Source: Megachile rotundata (lineage: Eukaryota > Arthropoda > Insecta > Hymenoptera > Megachilidae). From it: DNA of 64,000 nucleotides. Location: contig NC_134989.1 in NCBI RefSeq assembly GCF_050947335.1, positions 10,037,501 to 10,101,500 of the forward strand, in the 5' to 3' direction. The notes beneath the pieces were generated by a model. It had not been told where the DNA came from and searched no databases. It saw only the letters and a list, made by a program, of their open reading frames with translations. This document shows positions 22,917 to 35,665 of the stretch, one piece after another (position 1 is the first letter of the stretch; each line of letters opens with the position of its first letter). Made by a program: the position numbers and the translations under genes.

Positions 22917-23087
22917 ATAAGGTACACATTTTGTTAAAATACATTTCTTGAAATCACAATTGATTTTCATCAAGATAAAGAATAAATGTGTGTACTAATT
23001 CATGTTTCATCGTTTGTTTGTTTATTTTTGAACTTCATTTTTAATTTCAAATTAAATACACATTGTATGCCGGTAGGTTTAGTGTTA
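22917..23087. repeat. Downstream repeat, copy B
   Basis: Carries GGTACACATTTTGTTAAAAT, the GATTTTCATCAAGATAAAGA segment, AATAAATGTGTGTACTAATT and GGTAGGTTTAGTG in the same order as copy A, without the internal doubling. Confidence 0.8.
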
Positions 23088-24384
23088 ACCTCCATTGTGT
23101 CAAGCCTGACGCGTGACTCATGGTGTCATCAATTTTACGTTCAAGTTCTATTATAATTTATATAGTCCAATCCATACCAAATTGACGTGATATTATGTGA
23201 AATGTGTGTGACACTTTTATTGTGTGATTAGTTAATTTCGACTGACGCGAGAGGTTAAAAAACTTTCAGGTCAAGTTCCAAATTAAAATTAGCCCTGCCT
23301 AAAAATAACCAACTGATCTTACCAACGACACTCCCGAAATGAACATCATATTTCATTTGCTCCTAATTACCAAATGTACCTCAAGCTATTTTTAAGAAGC
23401 GTGATAAATCGATTACACCAAATATTTTAAATGAAGGCTCTTTATAAGATTATTTATCAATCCTAATTGTCTCAATACGATATCATCAAGGAAAAAGATA
23501 AATTACAGCAGAAAAGGAACAGCGTGGCAATAATTAAAATTGGAGATGTCTTACAGCTACCGGTACCCGATTGAAAATTCGTTGAAGGGTAGCATCGATC
23601 TTCGGGAATCGATAGGTCTGAAATATCGATCGCGTTCACCGTAACGTTCCATCGAAATAAAACGATCGAAAGCACTTGGTCCGGTTGAAAGACCGCGTAG
23701 ACGATCAACACCTCGTTCCGGGTGCAGGCCGAAAAGCCAATTTCCCCGGCCAGTTAACCGACAATACCGCAAATTGCGATCACGTTGTTCGTTCCCGACC
23801 GAAGACTCTCCCCGGGTAGACTCTCGGGATTTATTGGGCGAAATGATCGCCGGAGGCAGCCGAAATTAAGGCGGATTCACGAGGTGTCCCTCGTCGCGGC
23901 TCTCAAAAGGGAGCGTAAACATCGCGGTAGATCGTTGCTCGGCCGGTTTGCGTGCAACGAGGGTGTAATTCAAAAAAAGGCTACGGGTACCACTAAATCT
24001 ATCCCCGATTAAGTCTTATTACGGGTGAACACGATCGAGATTCGCAGCGAGGAAGAAACGGTGTCTCGTTGGGTCTCCTCCGGTTCCGTTTCTCCACGAA
24101 AGATCCTTATGGCCGCAATTACATCGGCTAATTGCGTTCTTCCTCTCCCCCTTTGTCTTGTTCCGGCCGATACGAGTCTTCGTTGAACACGCACCGGAAC
24201 CTAATGCTCGTTATTATCTACGAGGCCTACAAGGATGCCTTGTACCTTGTAAGCTGATACATCCGTGATTTGTAATAGGAGCAAGAGTAATTACTGTAAT
24301 TTACCGGTACACGTGGACACGGGGGCACCGGTTAACGAACGTTTCGTGAGGACTTGTCGTTCGAAAGAACGCTGCTTTAATTGA
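23088..24384. other. Non-coding stretch with a large CpG-bearing block
   Basis: 23540-24380 is GC-richer and unique, with overlapping frames of 60-80 codons on both strands (23472-24194) and no domain signature. A regulatory or conserved non-coding element is as likely as an exon. Confidence 0.45.
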
Positions 24385-24965
24385 ACTTACCTTCTTAGAC
24401 TCGGGATTTTACGGATTAAAATCTACAGTTCTACATTTTTAGTGTACCAAATTATACTGTGTACAACATAGCAATTCATAGATCTCTACATGGCCAAATG
24501 GCTAAATTGTTAGAGTTAGGATTTTATGAATAAAAGTCCACTTTCATACATTTTTAGTTCACTAAAGTGTATTATGTGGAATACAGCAATTCATGGATCT
24601 CATGTTCAAATGACTAAATTCTTAGAGTCAGGATTTTACAGATAAAAGTCTACTTTTCTAAATTTTCAGTTTATCCAATCACATTATGTAAAATACAGCA
24701 ATTTATAGATCTCTACATGGTCAAATAACTAAATTCTTAGAGTCAGAATTTTATGAATAAAAGTCGACTTTCATACATTTTTAGTTTACCGAATTGTACT
24801 ATGTGGAATACAGCAATTCATGGATCTCATGTTCAAATGACTAAATTCTTAGAGTCAGGATTTTACAGATAAAAGTCTACTTTTCTAAATTTTTAGTTTA
24901 TCCAATCGCACTATGTAGAATACACCAATTCATAGATCTCTACGCGTTCAAATTACTAAACTCTA
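24385..24965. repeat. ~114-bp tandem repeat, 5 copies, alternating two types
   Basis: The anchor CTTAGAGTCAGGATTTTA or a variant recurs at about 24394, 24509, 24621, 24735 and 24848. Copies 2 and 4 share TTATGAATAAAAGTC and ACTTTCATACATTTTTAG; copies 3 and 5 share TTACAGATAAAAGTCTAC. The real unit of amplification is therefore a ~227-bp dimer. Confidence 0.9.
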
Positions 24966-26246
24966 AATTACTTATTAAATTTTCAGAAAGTAATTGTTCA
25001 GACTCCCTCTAGATTTCCATCTCTGTAAATCACCCAACATCCCCAAATTTTAACATCTCACAATACCCACCTCAAAATCTCTTATTGTCCAAACCCCCGA
25101 ACCCACGTTGCAACCATCCTCAAACCTCCACGTTCTAAAATGGCAAATCGTAAATTTGAAAATCCTGAAAAACCGCCAAAATCTGAAACTCGGAAAAATT
25201 TCGATATAAATAAAGATCTTGTTATAAATTGCTGTGGCAACAAGCGCGCGCAGCGCCATAAAAGTCAACGTACCGTTTATACTCAACAAGCATAAAACGA
25301 TACGCCGTATTTATTCGTCGTTACGTTTAACGACGTTCTTGCGTAAACCGGACAATCTCGTCGCGTCTCGATCGAGGTGATCTCGAGCAAGTAATTAACC
25401 GGTCTCGAAAAAGCGTGGTCTCGAACGGGGAAACAAACCTTGATCCGTGGTGTCGTGTAAATAATTTCCGGCGCATTTAACCGGTGCTCAAAGTATCTGC
25501 GCTAAGGTACAAGTAATAATAAGAAAATACTCCGGTATTTTGTGTTCAATTTCACGGGAGATAAAAAGGGGCCCCGCGTGCATCTTGCGCGCACTTAATA
25601 CGTAAGATGGCTGAATGAAGATCCAGTTGAGTGACGCGCGTACGGTTTTTAATGACAGTTTGCCAGCTCGCGAGGAATCCGTCCATCTTGGAGGACCTCC
25701 GCGCCATTATTTCTTGCGCCCTTCCTTTCTCCTACCTCCGTTCGTTGTCCTATTACGGCCGACCAACGAGTGTTATTGCCTCCTTATTAAGGGAATAATT
25801 GCGATGTTTTACGATCGCGTTCCCGATCAATTATCCAAAGAAACCGAACAAAACGACGCGGCGGCCCGCGAGTTGTTAACGAGCCAACGATGATCGTCGC
25901 GTGAATCGGCTACGGAATCGCTTGGCAAAATACTGTTTAACTTTCTTCTGAACGATCAATACGGGGGTTGGTCCTCGAAGCGTGTTCTTCGTAATTGGTA
26001 GTTAACGATATTTGGTTCCGGACGCGATGTTTGCACGCGTTCGTTGGATGACTTTTTGCGCATACCCGCGGCGATTATGATCTAATATGCTGGCGTATTA
26101 ACCTGTTCTGATGCAATTTTTTTCTGTAATTAAAGGTACAGAATACACGTACGTAGGGTTATGGTTGATCGAAAAGATTTTTTTTGCTTTTCAGGGGACA
26201 CGTTGTCAATGGGTTCATTATTTGAGCGAGTATTTTTTATGTAGAT
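24966..26246. other. Non-coding stretch with a CpG-bearing block
   Basis: 25240-26060 is unique and GC-richer. A frame of 92 codons at 25615-25893 shows no domain. Confidence 0.5.
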
Positions 26247-26699
26247 ACACAATGTATACATATGTATATTCATATGTATAAATACATGCATATATATTCT
26301 ACATACATGCAGACATATATAGACACGTGCATACATGCATGCATGCATACATACATACACACATACGTACATACATACATACATATGTACCCACATGTAT
26401 ACATACATACATACACACATGCATATATATATGCATTCATACGTACATACATACATACTTACATGCATACATGCATGCATTCATTCGTACAGACATACAT
26501 ACACACATGCATACATATATGCATTCATACGTACATACATACTTACACACATGCATACATGCATGCATTCATTCGTACAGACATACATACACACATGCAT
26601 ACATATATGCATTCATACGTACATACATACATACATACATGCATACATGCATGCGTTCATTCATACAGACATACATACACACATGCATACACGCACGAG
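26247..26699. repeat. CATA/CATG-type tetranucleotide microsatellite
   Basis: Imperfect (CATA)n with CACA, CATG and CGTA interruptions in a ~90-base higher-order pattern (GCATTCATTCGTACAGACAT recurs). Open frames of up to 147 codons on both strands (Tyr/His/Thr/Ile repeats) are artefacts of composition. Confidence 0.92.
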
Positions 26700-29611
26700 A
26701 CTTGAAAGGGTTACAGAAATGTTGATACGAAGGGGAATAGTCCAGTCGAATTAGCATTTTTCCATGAATAAATTACTCTAGCGAATTTTATTGCATAAAT
26801 GTTTACAAAAGAGAGATTTTTTAATGGAGCTAACCACTTTCAAACAGTTTCGTATACACGTTTCATTTGTTATAAATAAATAGATATTTCAATGCGGAGA
26901 AAATTGAAACACCTGAAAAACAAGATGAAACGAATTATAACTAATAATTTATAAAAAAGAGGAAGTACATTGTGAAAACTAATTAAATTAACTGAAAAAG
27001 AGTCAGTCTCATGTAATTACATTTTATCATTTTAATTATGTAATATTTTTACGATAAGTTGCTGCAGTTCACTTATTAAGTCAACCACTTACTAAATTAT
27101 TTAAAAATGAATCGTAAATATCGGGATGAAGCTCTTATAAGGAAATGACCCAAAATGCACCTGCTTGAATTAATACAACGCTTCAATATTAATTAAAATA
27201 ACCTTCCATCAATGTGTATGAAATTCTACATGCAGCATCTCAGCAAAAATCAACATTGTACTCTTCGCTCAACCCACTATTAAAACAATCAGAAATAAAA
27301 GCACCCCTTTCAATCATATCAAAATAATTGAATATTTTCTCTAACATCCAACCGCCCGCAAACGAGTTAATAAGCAGCTGAGCGGTAACAGCAATTAAAA
27401 ACCCCATAAAAATCCAACCGTATCAAACTCACGATATCTTCCCGCAAGATTTTATTCCTTCCCTCGAAACACGATCCCTCAATTACTTCTTGCAGTTAGC
27501 CGTTAGTCGGTAAAAAGCGAGCTGCACCATTAGCGAATGGTGGTCGCGATCCAAAAATTTGTCTCACGGTCTCGGTGCTAATTCTCGGCTGCACGCATCG
27601 AGCTAAGTGGCCGGCCATGGAAAAGGTGAAGAGTTGCCACCCAAGTTGAAACTTCCATGGTTGATTGTTGGATCGTTCAGAGTACTCTTCGGTTGCACGA
27701 TACACAGCGTCCTTCTCTCGATCGACCAGGCCATATGCGAATCGTAACGACTGAGAAAGAAGGAGACACTCGTTAATTATCCCATTCCTGGTTCCCTTCG
27801 ACCGTTGCTTCCATGTGGTCTGTGACAATGCGGACTGGCCTTGAATGAGGAGCAACAATTAGGGACCTGGAGGTCGACACGTGGTACGCGACCCTCATTC
27901 GCTGCCTCGAATCATAAGTGAAAATCCGCTAAGTCTACAGAAAATTGGAGGTCACTGAAAATCTCGTTAGGTCACTTTAATTTGATCTCAAATTAAATTG
28001 GAAGTCAAATTGTGGTAGTTGAATACAATAGTAGTTTCATGGACTACTGTGACATTCCTAGGCAAGGATGTTGATTTACTAAATTCTGTACACTCAAACA
28101 TACATTTGATCTCTGATGCATTAGCTAGTAGAGTAGGTTAGGATTTAAACGAGGTTAGGCTAAATATTCTGATATGAACTTAAGCTGAGATAGATTAATA
28201 ACTGCAATCACATCTTGTTGTGTAGACACACAAGTAGAAATGACAAGAGCAGGCTAAGAATGTTTATGAAGAATATTTAAGAATCTTATGAGTTTATAAT
28301 TGTATCAAGTGTTTATAATGAAAATAATACTTTTATATAATTCTATATAATTTTGTATATAATAACCAATTTCAGTTGTTGATTTTAACGTAAATAATTT
28401 TCTTGTTTCAGGTAAGATGACATCCACGAACGTGACGCGACTAGTAAGTGAAATATGAAGCTCGACATCAACGTTAACCCTGATAAACTGAAATCCCACG
28501 AAAGGAGGTATGATCCTAGAAAATGGCGTTGGTAATTGGTGAAATAGCTGTTCTGTCCTGTGACTTGCGTTTCCTTAAAGCCTTAAGCCCTATACATATT
28601 GCTCCGGAGGTTCCGTTAAGAGTCACCAGGATCCGGTAGCAGATTGCCGGTGTAGCTATGGCAGAAAGAAAAGTTTGCCAGAGTCGTGTAAGGTCGTACA
28701 AGACACCTGCAACAGCTTAATAGTTTATGGCGTCCCGTAGACTTACTCGTCGACGGTATTTTCCGTGAGGATGAAGGGTGGGTCGACAAAGGGGAGTTTC
28801 TCGAAGAGGCCGCGTCCAAGTTCGTTAGAAGCGAGAAATAAAAAGAGCACGGGAAGGCGATAGGAGGGAAACAGGGCAATTATTTGAGGGGACATTTTTA
28901 TTAAAGTTTCTTATCGGTCGACTAGCGATGTATCACGTCACGCTCGAAGCACTTTTCGCTACAGTTTTCTGCTAAGACTTACTGGACTTCGACGATTTGT
29001 TCTCTCGCCTACGATGAAGTATTTGTCAGATTTTTATAGGGACATTTGAAATGTGTTCTTGTTGCGTCACTCGGTTATTTGTGTACTTGAGAAAGTTTGC
29101 GCGATTCTGGTGGTGTATTAATAGTGCCATTCGTTTAGGTTGGTTTAAGCTCACTTTCTACTTCTGGATATTGAGCTCAGCATTTTTATATCAATCTTTA
29201 TCAAGCACGACTCTGGGATATTTTTGGTTAGGTCTTAAAATTTTCTAAATTATGGATTTACTAATTTATATATTTTTAAATTTTGCAAGCTATTGAAATT
29301 TTTAGTTTTCAGTCTTGAAGATTTTTATGTTGTAAAGATTACAAAACTTTGAATTTACAAAGGTATGAATTTTTAGTTTTTATGAAGCTAGAAATGTGAA
29401 TTTTATTTTTAACCTGAATGTATTTTTGAGATTCCTAGAAAACCTAAATCGATTTACTCAAAATGAAATTTGTATTTAAAGTCCATATAAAATATCATCT
29501 GTATCAAATAGTGATAAAAATAAACCTAATAATTATTCTAAATTATTTATAAATCAATATAAACACATGTGTGCGATTGAAGTAAGCGTATAAAAAGACG
29601 CCAGATATGTT
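26700..29611. other. Non-coding stretch, no gene seen
   Basis: 27340-27900 and 28390-29040 are unique GC-richer blocks. The minus frame of 120 codons at 27496-27858 has no recognisable domain. The remainder is AT-rich. Confidence 0.5.
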
Positions 29612-29685
29612 GGCCCATTAGCTCAGTTGGTTAGAGCGTCGTGCTAATAACGCGAAGGTCGCGGGTTCGATCCCCTCATGGGCCA
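29612..29685 (+). tRNA. tRNA-Ile (anticodon AAT)
   Basis: A 74-base intronless cloverleaf: acceptor arm GGCCCAT with ATGGGCC, D arm TAGCTCAGTTGGTTAGAGC (A box), anticodon loop CTAATAA with AAT, T arm GCGGGTTCGATCCC (B box), discriminator A. A oligo-T run follows at 29691-29698. It looks functional; AAT is read as IAT after deamination in eukaryotes. Confidence 0.97.
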
Positions 29686-29689
29686 TAAT

Positions 29690-29707
29690 ATTTTTTTTAT
29701 TTTTTCT
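29690..29707 (+). terminator. Pol III oligo-T terminator of tRNA-Ile
   Basis: Two T-runs separated by one A within 25 bases of the tRNA 3' end. Confidence 0.8.
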
Positions 29708-30268
29708 TCAATATACAAATTCCAATACCGTTTTGCAATATCGATACATTTTTTTCCTTTCATTTTTCAACCGTTACGTGCACAGACTACAGGTAAAGAG
29801 TTCGCTCCGTGGCATAGTAACGTACGAAAAGTTCACGGTGACTACGTGCTCGTTCACCGCAAAGGTGCGAAAGGAAGGAAGAATTTGAGTTTCAGTCAAG
29901 TACAAAAGAAAGTTCCTCAATGACGTTCGTGGCCTCTAATTGAGTAACTTTTTCTCGTTCGACGCCGCTTGTTTGCGAAGAAACGTAATAGAAGTATTTT
30001 CGGTTGGGCCGCAAAACAGCGGGACACCGTTTTCGTAATAAGAAAAATCTTTCTTCTTTCCTTCGGTTCGAAAAAATTTCTCAACTTTCGTTTTCGTAGA
30101 AATATTAGTTTCGCTTCTTACGGTATAACTTGTAGCTTTTTGACATCTGTTTCTTTGTTTATTGTTAAAAGTGTTTGTTAATTAAAAAATTAATGTAAAA
30201 TATTTGTTAGTATTGATATAATGTAAGAAAAAATTATATTGTAAGAAAAGAAATGAAAAAAAATAATT
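29708..30268. other. Spacer between tRNA-Ile and tRNA-Glu
   Basis: Contains a 61-100 codon class of short frames (29678-30181) with no domain; nothing else is supported. The two tRNA genes face each other (3' ends inward). Confidence 0.5.
30253..30263 (-). terminator. Pol III oligo-T terminator of tRNA-Glu
   Basis: A run of eight T on the minus strand, seven bases past the tRNA 3' end. Confidence 0.8.
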
Positions 30269-30340
30269 TTCCGGTACCGGGAATCGAACCCGAGCCTCCT
30301 GGGTGAAAGCCAGGTATCCTAGCCACTAGACCATACCGGA
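30269..30340 (-). tRNA. tRNA-Glu (anticodon TTC)
   Basis: A 72-base intronless cloverleaf on the minus strand: acceptor arm TCCGGTA with TACCGGA, D arm TGGTCTAGTGGCTAGGAT, anticodon loop CTTTCAC with TTC, T arm TCGGGTTCGATTCCCGG containing the B box, discriminator A. All stems pair well, so it looks functional. Confidence 0.97.
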
Positions 30341-30572
30341 TTGTTGAGAGTGCATTCTCTAAATACCGCTTTTAACTGGGCTGATAGAAACTATTATTCT
30401 TTTTTCATTGTTTATAAACCCAGTAAATATAACTTTATTGTTAAAATATCTGTTTTTACAGTAAAAATTATTGAAAAATTAAACAAAAAATTTTAATGTG
30501 TAACCTTTAGAAAAGTGTCCAATTATTAAGATTTAAAAAAGTATCACATTTCTAAATTTTAACTAAATCACT

Positions 30573-30890
30573 GTAAGACGAGGTAGAAAATGATTGAAAC
30601 GCTAAATTCGATTTGAAAAATACTATATATATTTTGTAAAGTCGATTCCGTGGGCGAAGTAGTGTCTTCGAAAGGTCTCTCACGAAGAGACCTTCTTCTC
30701 CAAAGGTTTCTAGAAGAATGCCCTCTTCCCGTTCTGCGAGTTTCCTAGTCCCCGCGAAACTTGAGGCCCCAGGGTTGTTTTATGGCCCGGACGTCACAGC
30801 GTCAGGCCTCGACCCCGTGGTGGTCGTCGTAGGACGGCCATGTGCCCGTCGTCCCTGCTTTATTGGGGTGGGTCATTGGGAATTTTCTAA
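30573..30890 (+). repeat. Dispersed repeat, copy 2 (~318 bp)
   Basis: Second copy of the 15460-15767 sequence, 15.1 kb away in the same orientation. It carries a different local hairpin near 30676-30701 (GGTCTCTCACGAAGAGACC) where copy 1 has TTCTCGAGAGAA. It lies 232 bases from the tRNA-Glu 5' end. The open frame at 30718-30933 does not survive in copy 1, so it is not coding. Confidence 0.85.
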
Positions 30891-32970
30891 TATTACATTT
30901 ATTGTATTACAAATTACATCTAAATTACCTTAATTGCATTATAAATTACAACAACGTCCATTACATAATAAATTACTTCCTCCAAATAAATCAATATCGC
31001 TAACAAACCAGTTCACAGCTTCATTAAACGAATAAACAAAAAAGATACAATTCGTAGAACAATATTTATAAAAAAAATTGTACCATTTCCGTGTGCAGCG
31101 TTTTACCACGGTAGAATTTCGTCCGCCGTAAATCCGCAACAGCGATTTAAATGTCGTCGGATTTAAAACAGCTATATTCTCGGAGGGTCGTATCGGTCAT
31201 CGACAGAGCTAACTGGCCGATTGTTTCTGGCAACGAATAATTGATTTATTTACTCTTTCTAGCGTTTCCTTTTTATTTCTCTGTTCTCTCTTTTTTTTTC
31301 GCTGAAAATGTCGATGGGCCAGCGTATCGACGTCGCGGGAAAAGGCTTGTCGTCCGAGCGGAAAGGACGCCGGACGTACTTCGTTCCGAGCGATACGCAG
31401 CGGAACAATTATCGGATATCCATGGTTGACAAATTGCACGGTCAACCGACTACGTTTTAATGAAGCTTTATCGAGCAGCTTGCTCACCTGTCGACTCGAA
31501 AAACGAGAAGCTTCCTACAATACGATATTCGTATTAAACTTACATACTTTATTGGATCAGATTACGTTCGGTTTGACGCCATTTTGTGACGAGTGTGGTC
31601 ATAAAATATATTTGAACATATCTTTAATATTAGTGATAATATTAAACGTAACAATGATATTAATGATATTCATACTGAACTAATGATGTTAACGATATTA
31701 TTATACTAATTATATTAGTGGTATTAATATCATACATGCAAGTAATGTTACTGATATTAATAACAAACGTGAAAATGATAACGATGTTATTAATATCGAT
31801 AGACATTTTGAACTTGACCTCTGTTTTTATCTAATAATGTGATAGTAAAGTGTGTATTTTAGTGAAACACTAAAATATTTCTTGATAATGTATAACTCTA
31901 ATTTTTGATCGTTTTAATATATAATTTTTATCTCACTTAAAACAGTAACATCTTTGTGAAAAAAATATTGTGTATGACTTTAATTATTTATACTGGGCAA
32001 TTATTATTTAATTACACTGACTAGGCATGTTAAACATGATTAATATATTCTTGAACCAAATAAAAAGTAAGAAGTTAAATTTCTTTTAATATTCACTGTA
32101 GAAACCTTTCAAAAAATATTAATGAAACGAGGTGAAATATTTTTTTAACCTTATGCCTTGGTTTAAAATTCCACCATGATGTTGCTAAAAATTAAAAATG
32201 TAAAGTGATATTTTAGAAAATGTTATTTTATAAAATTTGTTGCATAAAATTGAAACCCCTTTTTCGTGAAACCCGTCTCGTTTTCCGCATACATCACTCG
32301 AAACGTTATCCAGCAACGGAAGAGAACTATTTCTCTACAGATTTATCGCGCGGCCGATATATCATGCGGTATTACGTCATTAAAGACGCATATTCGTTTT
32401 CGGGCGATCGTAAGCGCGTGTCGGCGTCGTTTCGCCGTCGCGGCGCGGAGCATCGCGAGAAAATATTTTTCTCATAGCTTGGCCCTACGATTTTATGGTA
32501 GCCGTCGGTGAGCGACCTCTCGTAAAACAATCGTTTTCCCATCGACTCGTACGGGCCGCGTGTTCGCAATAGCTTTGTAATATTACCACGAAAGGGGACG
32601 TCCGTTATGAATTCGCGAGAAAAAGATCAGATCGATTCCTTTACTTTCTCTTTCTTTTTATTATCGTTTATGATTCTTTGGCTTGGAATCTAAAACAGCT
32701 AAGTGCAGCACTTGGATTGATTTCAGAAAGATTTTTACAATTAATCTAAAGGTGTTTAGTATTTGATTGTTAAATTAGAAAAGGATTGTTCCGAACGTGC
32801 GACGGAACATAATACGCGAGGATTTCGTAGATATGATGGGTCCGGGTTTAACAGTTATTTTTGAAAGACAGATTTTTAGCCACCGACGGCAATTTAGTTT
32901 TACATTTTTTCGAACAATGCCTTTAGAATTTCTAAGTTTCATTTAGTCTTCAATAACTACTCCATCATAA
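30891..32970. other. Non-coding stretch, no gene seen
   Basis: Unique GC-richer blocks at about 31090-31570 and 32240-32620. A dispersed ATTAATATTA-type AT simple sequence runs from 31620 to 31800. Frames of up to 92 codons lack motifs. Confidence 0.5.
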
Positions 32971-32974
32971 ACGG

Positions 32975-33231
32975 GGTCTTTCCCGAAGGGTCACCGAGGA
33001 TGGGCCTCGGTCCCGTCCTAGCGGTAATTTTTAGGACAACGTGCGTGTCACCTGGAGGGAAAAACCACGGCGTTGCCGACCTTCGAGATCCTCCCGTACT
33101 CATCGGTATTTTTCCCACCCTCTTCTAAAAAAGGCGCGCTCAGGGCGCAAGAGAGGGTGGGCCCAAGTCAAGGGGCATGTTGATTGGAAAATCAATGTTA
33201 CGAATGAGAACCAATCAGCATGCCTCCTTGC
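32975..33231. other. Hairpin-rich GC segment, candidate structured RNA or folded repeat
   Basis: Three inverted repeats in a row. ACCGAGG (32993-32999) pairs with CCTCGGT (33005-33011). CCCACCCTCT (33114-33123) pairs with AGAGGGTGGG (33152-33161), with further GCGC pairing inside. TCAAGGGGCATGTTGATTGG (33168-33187) pairs with CCAATCAGCATGCCTCCTTG (33211-33230), about 19 pairs with one bulge, one G-U and a 23-base loop. No known family is recognised and there is no oligo-T terminator directly after it. Confidence 0.5.
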
Positions 33232-33325
33232 ACTTCCGACGTTTCAAGGGTGTTTACTTAATTATTGTCTTTAATCTCTTTCCTAACTATAAACCCTCTT
33301 TCCAAAAAGAGAATACCAATATAAA

Positions 33326-33676
33326 ATTATATATTTCCATAAAATGTTCAAAAATATATATTTTCACAAATTGTTCAAAAATATATATTTCCACAAATTG
33401 TTCAAAAATATATATTTTTACAAATTATTCAAAAATATATATTTTCATAAATTATGCAAAAATATATATTTCCACAAATTGTTAAAAAATATATATTTCC
33501 ACAAAATGTTCAAAAATACATATTTTTACAAGTTATTCAAAAATATATATTTCCACAAAACGTTCAAAAATATATATTTCCACAAATTGTCCAAAAATAT
33601 ATATTTCCACTAATTCTCCAAAAATATATATTTTCTTAATTGTCCAAAAAATGTATTCTCAACAAATTTTTCAAAA
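33326..33676. repeat. 27-bp minisatellite, about 12 copies
   Basis: Unit AAAAATATATATTTCCACAA plus ATTGTTC, with the last copies diverged. Open frames in all three phases of the plus strand (Tyr/Ile/Phe/Lys/Asn) are repeat artefacts. Confidence 0.9.
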
Positions 33677-35665
33677 TCAGTTGCAATGGTGAAACACGTT
33701 CTGAAGCACGTATTTAGTCTTCAACTTGCAATCAGATGGATTCAGAATCTCTGAAACGGTATGTAAATTATATGGATTCGTCGTATTGGCTATCTGATAG
33801 GCTATTGGTCACATAATCGTTCAATTACGTCTCGCGATTTTCTCTCTACCTAATTTCAACCACTGGCCTTAATTACGACATATTGATTGCAGCTTGTGTG
33901 GCTTTCTTCGTGCTGTATCGTTCGTCATAATTTTTCTGCTGAATTTAAGTTTCAGAATATTTCTGCATTGATTAACAAGAAATTTGTTTTACTGCAGGTT
34001 TATTTTTTCTTCAGCTAACTATTTTTGTAATTTTTGATTAAAGAATGCACTCATCAATAAGTAAAATTTTACAGTACCTCGATAAATTTTATTTTAAAAT
34101 AAATTAACTTTATTTTTGAATAAATTTATAACTTTCTGTTGGCTTCAAATTTGCTGTATTTAAAAAATATGAAAAATTGTAAATAGTCAGCAAATGTCAA
34201 CAACAATGATTTTGTTACAAAAAGAGTAAAAAGTATCCAAGATTATTTCCTGAAACGAGATAATATTTTGCAAGGTAACGTATTACAAATCAATCTCGAG
34301 GTATACACATTTCTCCGTTCCTTTTATACATGCGAAAGCTTTGCACAGTTTATTCCGAAGACCTCTATCGATCATCGTGTCCCATACGTCAATTTTACAC
34401 GCTCCTGTCTTCCACCCATGCTTTCCCATGGTGCTTCACTCCGTTTCCACGGGGATATAACCTTACTGCGACAAAAAGCATCGCGTTCGATCGTTGGAAA
34501 GCACAGAGTTCTGTGTGAAAAGCTTTTCCATTCCACGGTGGCTCAATGTACAGGCACTTTTTAGTCGAACCATGAAATAATATTTGATTTATACTGAAAA
34601 ATAATATTCCACCTCTATGCACCTCGATCTTATATTTCACAATAACCGTCCTTATCTATAACAGAATTGGTTTTTTTTTAAATAATTTAAGTATTGTATT
34701 ACTTTTAACATTCAATATTCATCTTCTGCTTCTCAGGTTAATTTGTTAAAAATTGTGAGAAGACATTTTGTGCAAATGTGATTGAATAAATAGTGTATAA
34801 GTTTATTATAGTATAATAGTGTAAATAGAATTCATTTTTTAAATATTTTTGTAAGAAGTAAATTTTTTAAATATTTTTATAAGTAGTACATTTTTTTTTG
34901 GAATAACATTACAAGTAAAAATAATTTTTTTAATAACATTATATGTAGAGAAAATTTCTTTTAATTGCAACTGCAATATTTTTTTTAAATATCACAAGTA
35001 AAGTAAACATTTTTCAAATAACATGTAGGTCTACAATTTTCATTCCACAATTATTATTCATAAAAATATACAACTTTCCAAAAATTAAATTAAAAAGATA
35101 AGAAATATCTAATACATAAAACGATCCTCATAAACCCAAATACTGAGTATAAAATCCTCGATACAGCAGCAGGGTGTATCCGCTCGAAAATATCTAAATC
35201 TTTATTACACCATTTTCGTTTCCAAATAAAATTTCGCAGTAAAATTGAATTTAACGAACAGAACAAATATACCATAAACAGTTAATTGCCGCCGAAATTA
35301 TTATCCCCCGTGTATTCATACTCGGAGTGTATTTAAGTATCTCCTGCGCCAATAAGGGGTGAAAATCCAGCGCGGTTAAATCTCCAGCAGCTTCCACTGG
35401 AAACATTCTTCCGACTTCAAACTCTCCTTCACCCTCGGCTATTGTTGCCTATATTCCACCTTTACAAAATAACTCAACCTACCTCTACTTCACGGCAATT
35501 TCGAGACGAAAATTTCTCTGTGTATAAGCGTTTCAATATCCAACAGCAGATTACTTTTCCCTCCTGGAATCACCCTGGTACAGTATGTTAAAAAGTAATG
35601 GGCTTTATTGTAAAATGAAGGTTGTAGCATAATCTAGGTTGTGGTATAATATAAAATTAGTTAGG
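33677..35665. other. Non-coding stretch, no gene seen
   Basis: AT-rich, with one GC-richer block at about 34300-34560 and a T/A-rich TTTTTAAATATTTTTRTAAG repetition at 34830-35000. No supported gene. Confidence 0.6.

Noticed and set aside
22100..23087. LTR-retrotransposon bounded by direct repeats
   Set aside because: The direct repeats are only ~170-220 bases, one is fused to the 294-bp array, and no TG...CA ends, primer site or pol sequence lies between.
26130..26757. Tyr/His/Thr-rich frames on both strands
   Set aside because: CATA microsatellite translated in all phases.
27496..27858. 120-codon minus frame
   Set aside because: No domain and no neighbouring exons.
30718..30933. 71-codon frame in the dispersed repeat
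   Set aside because: The other copy at 15460-15767 has an indel (GAGGTTTCC against GAGTTTCC) that breaks it.
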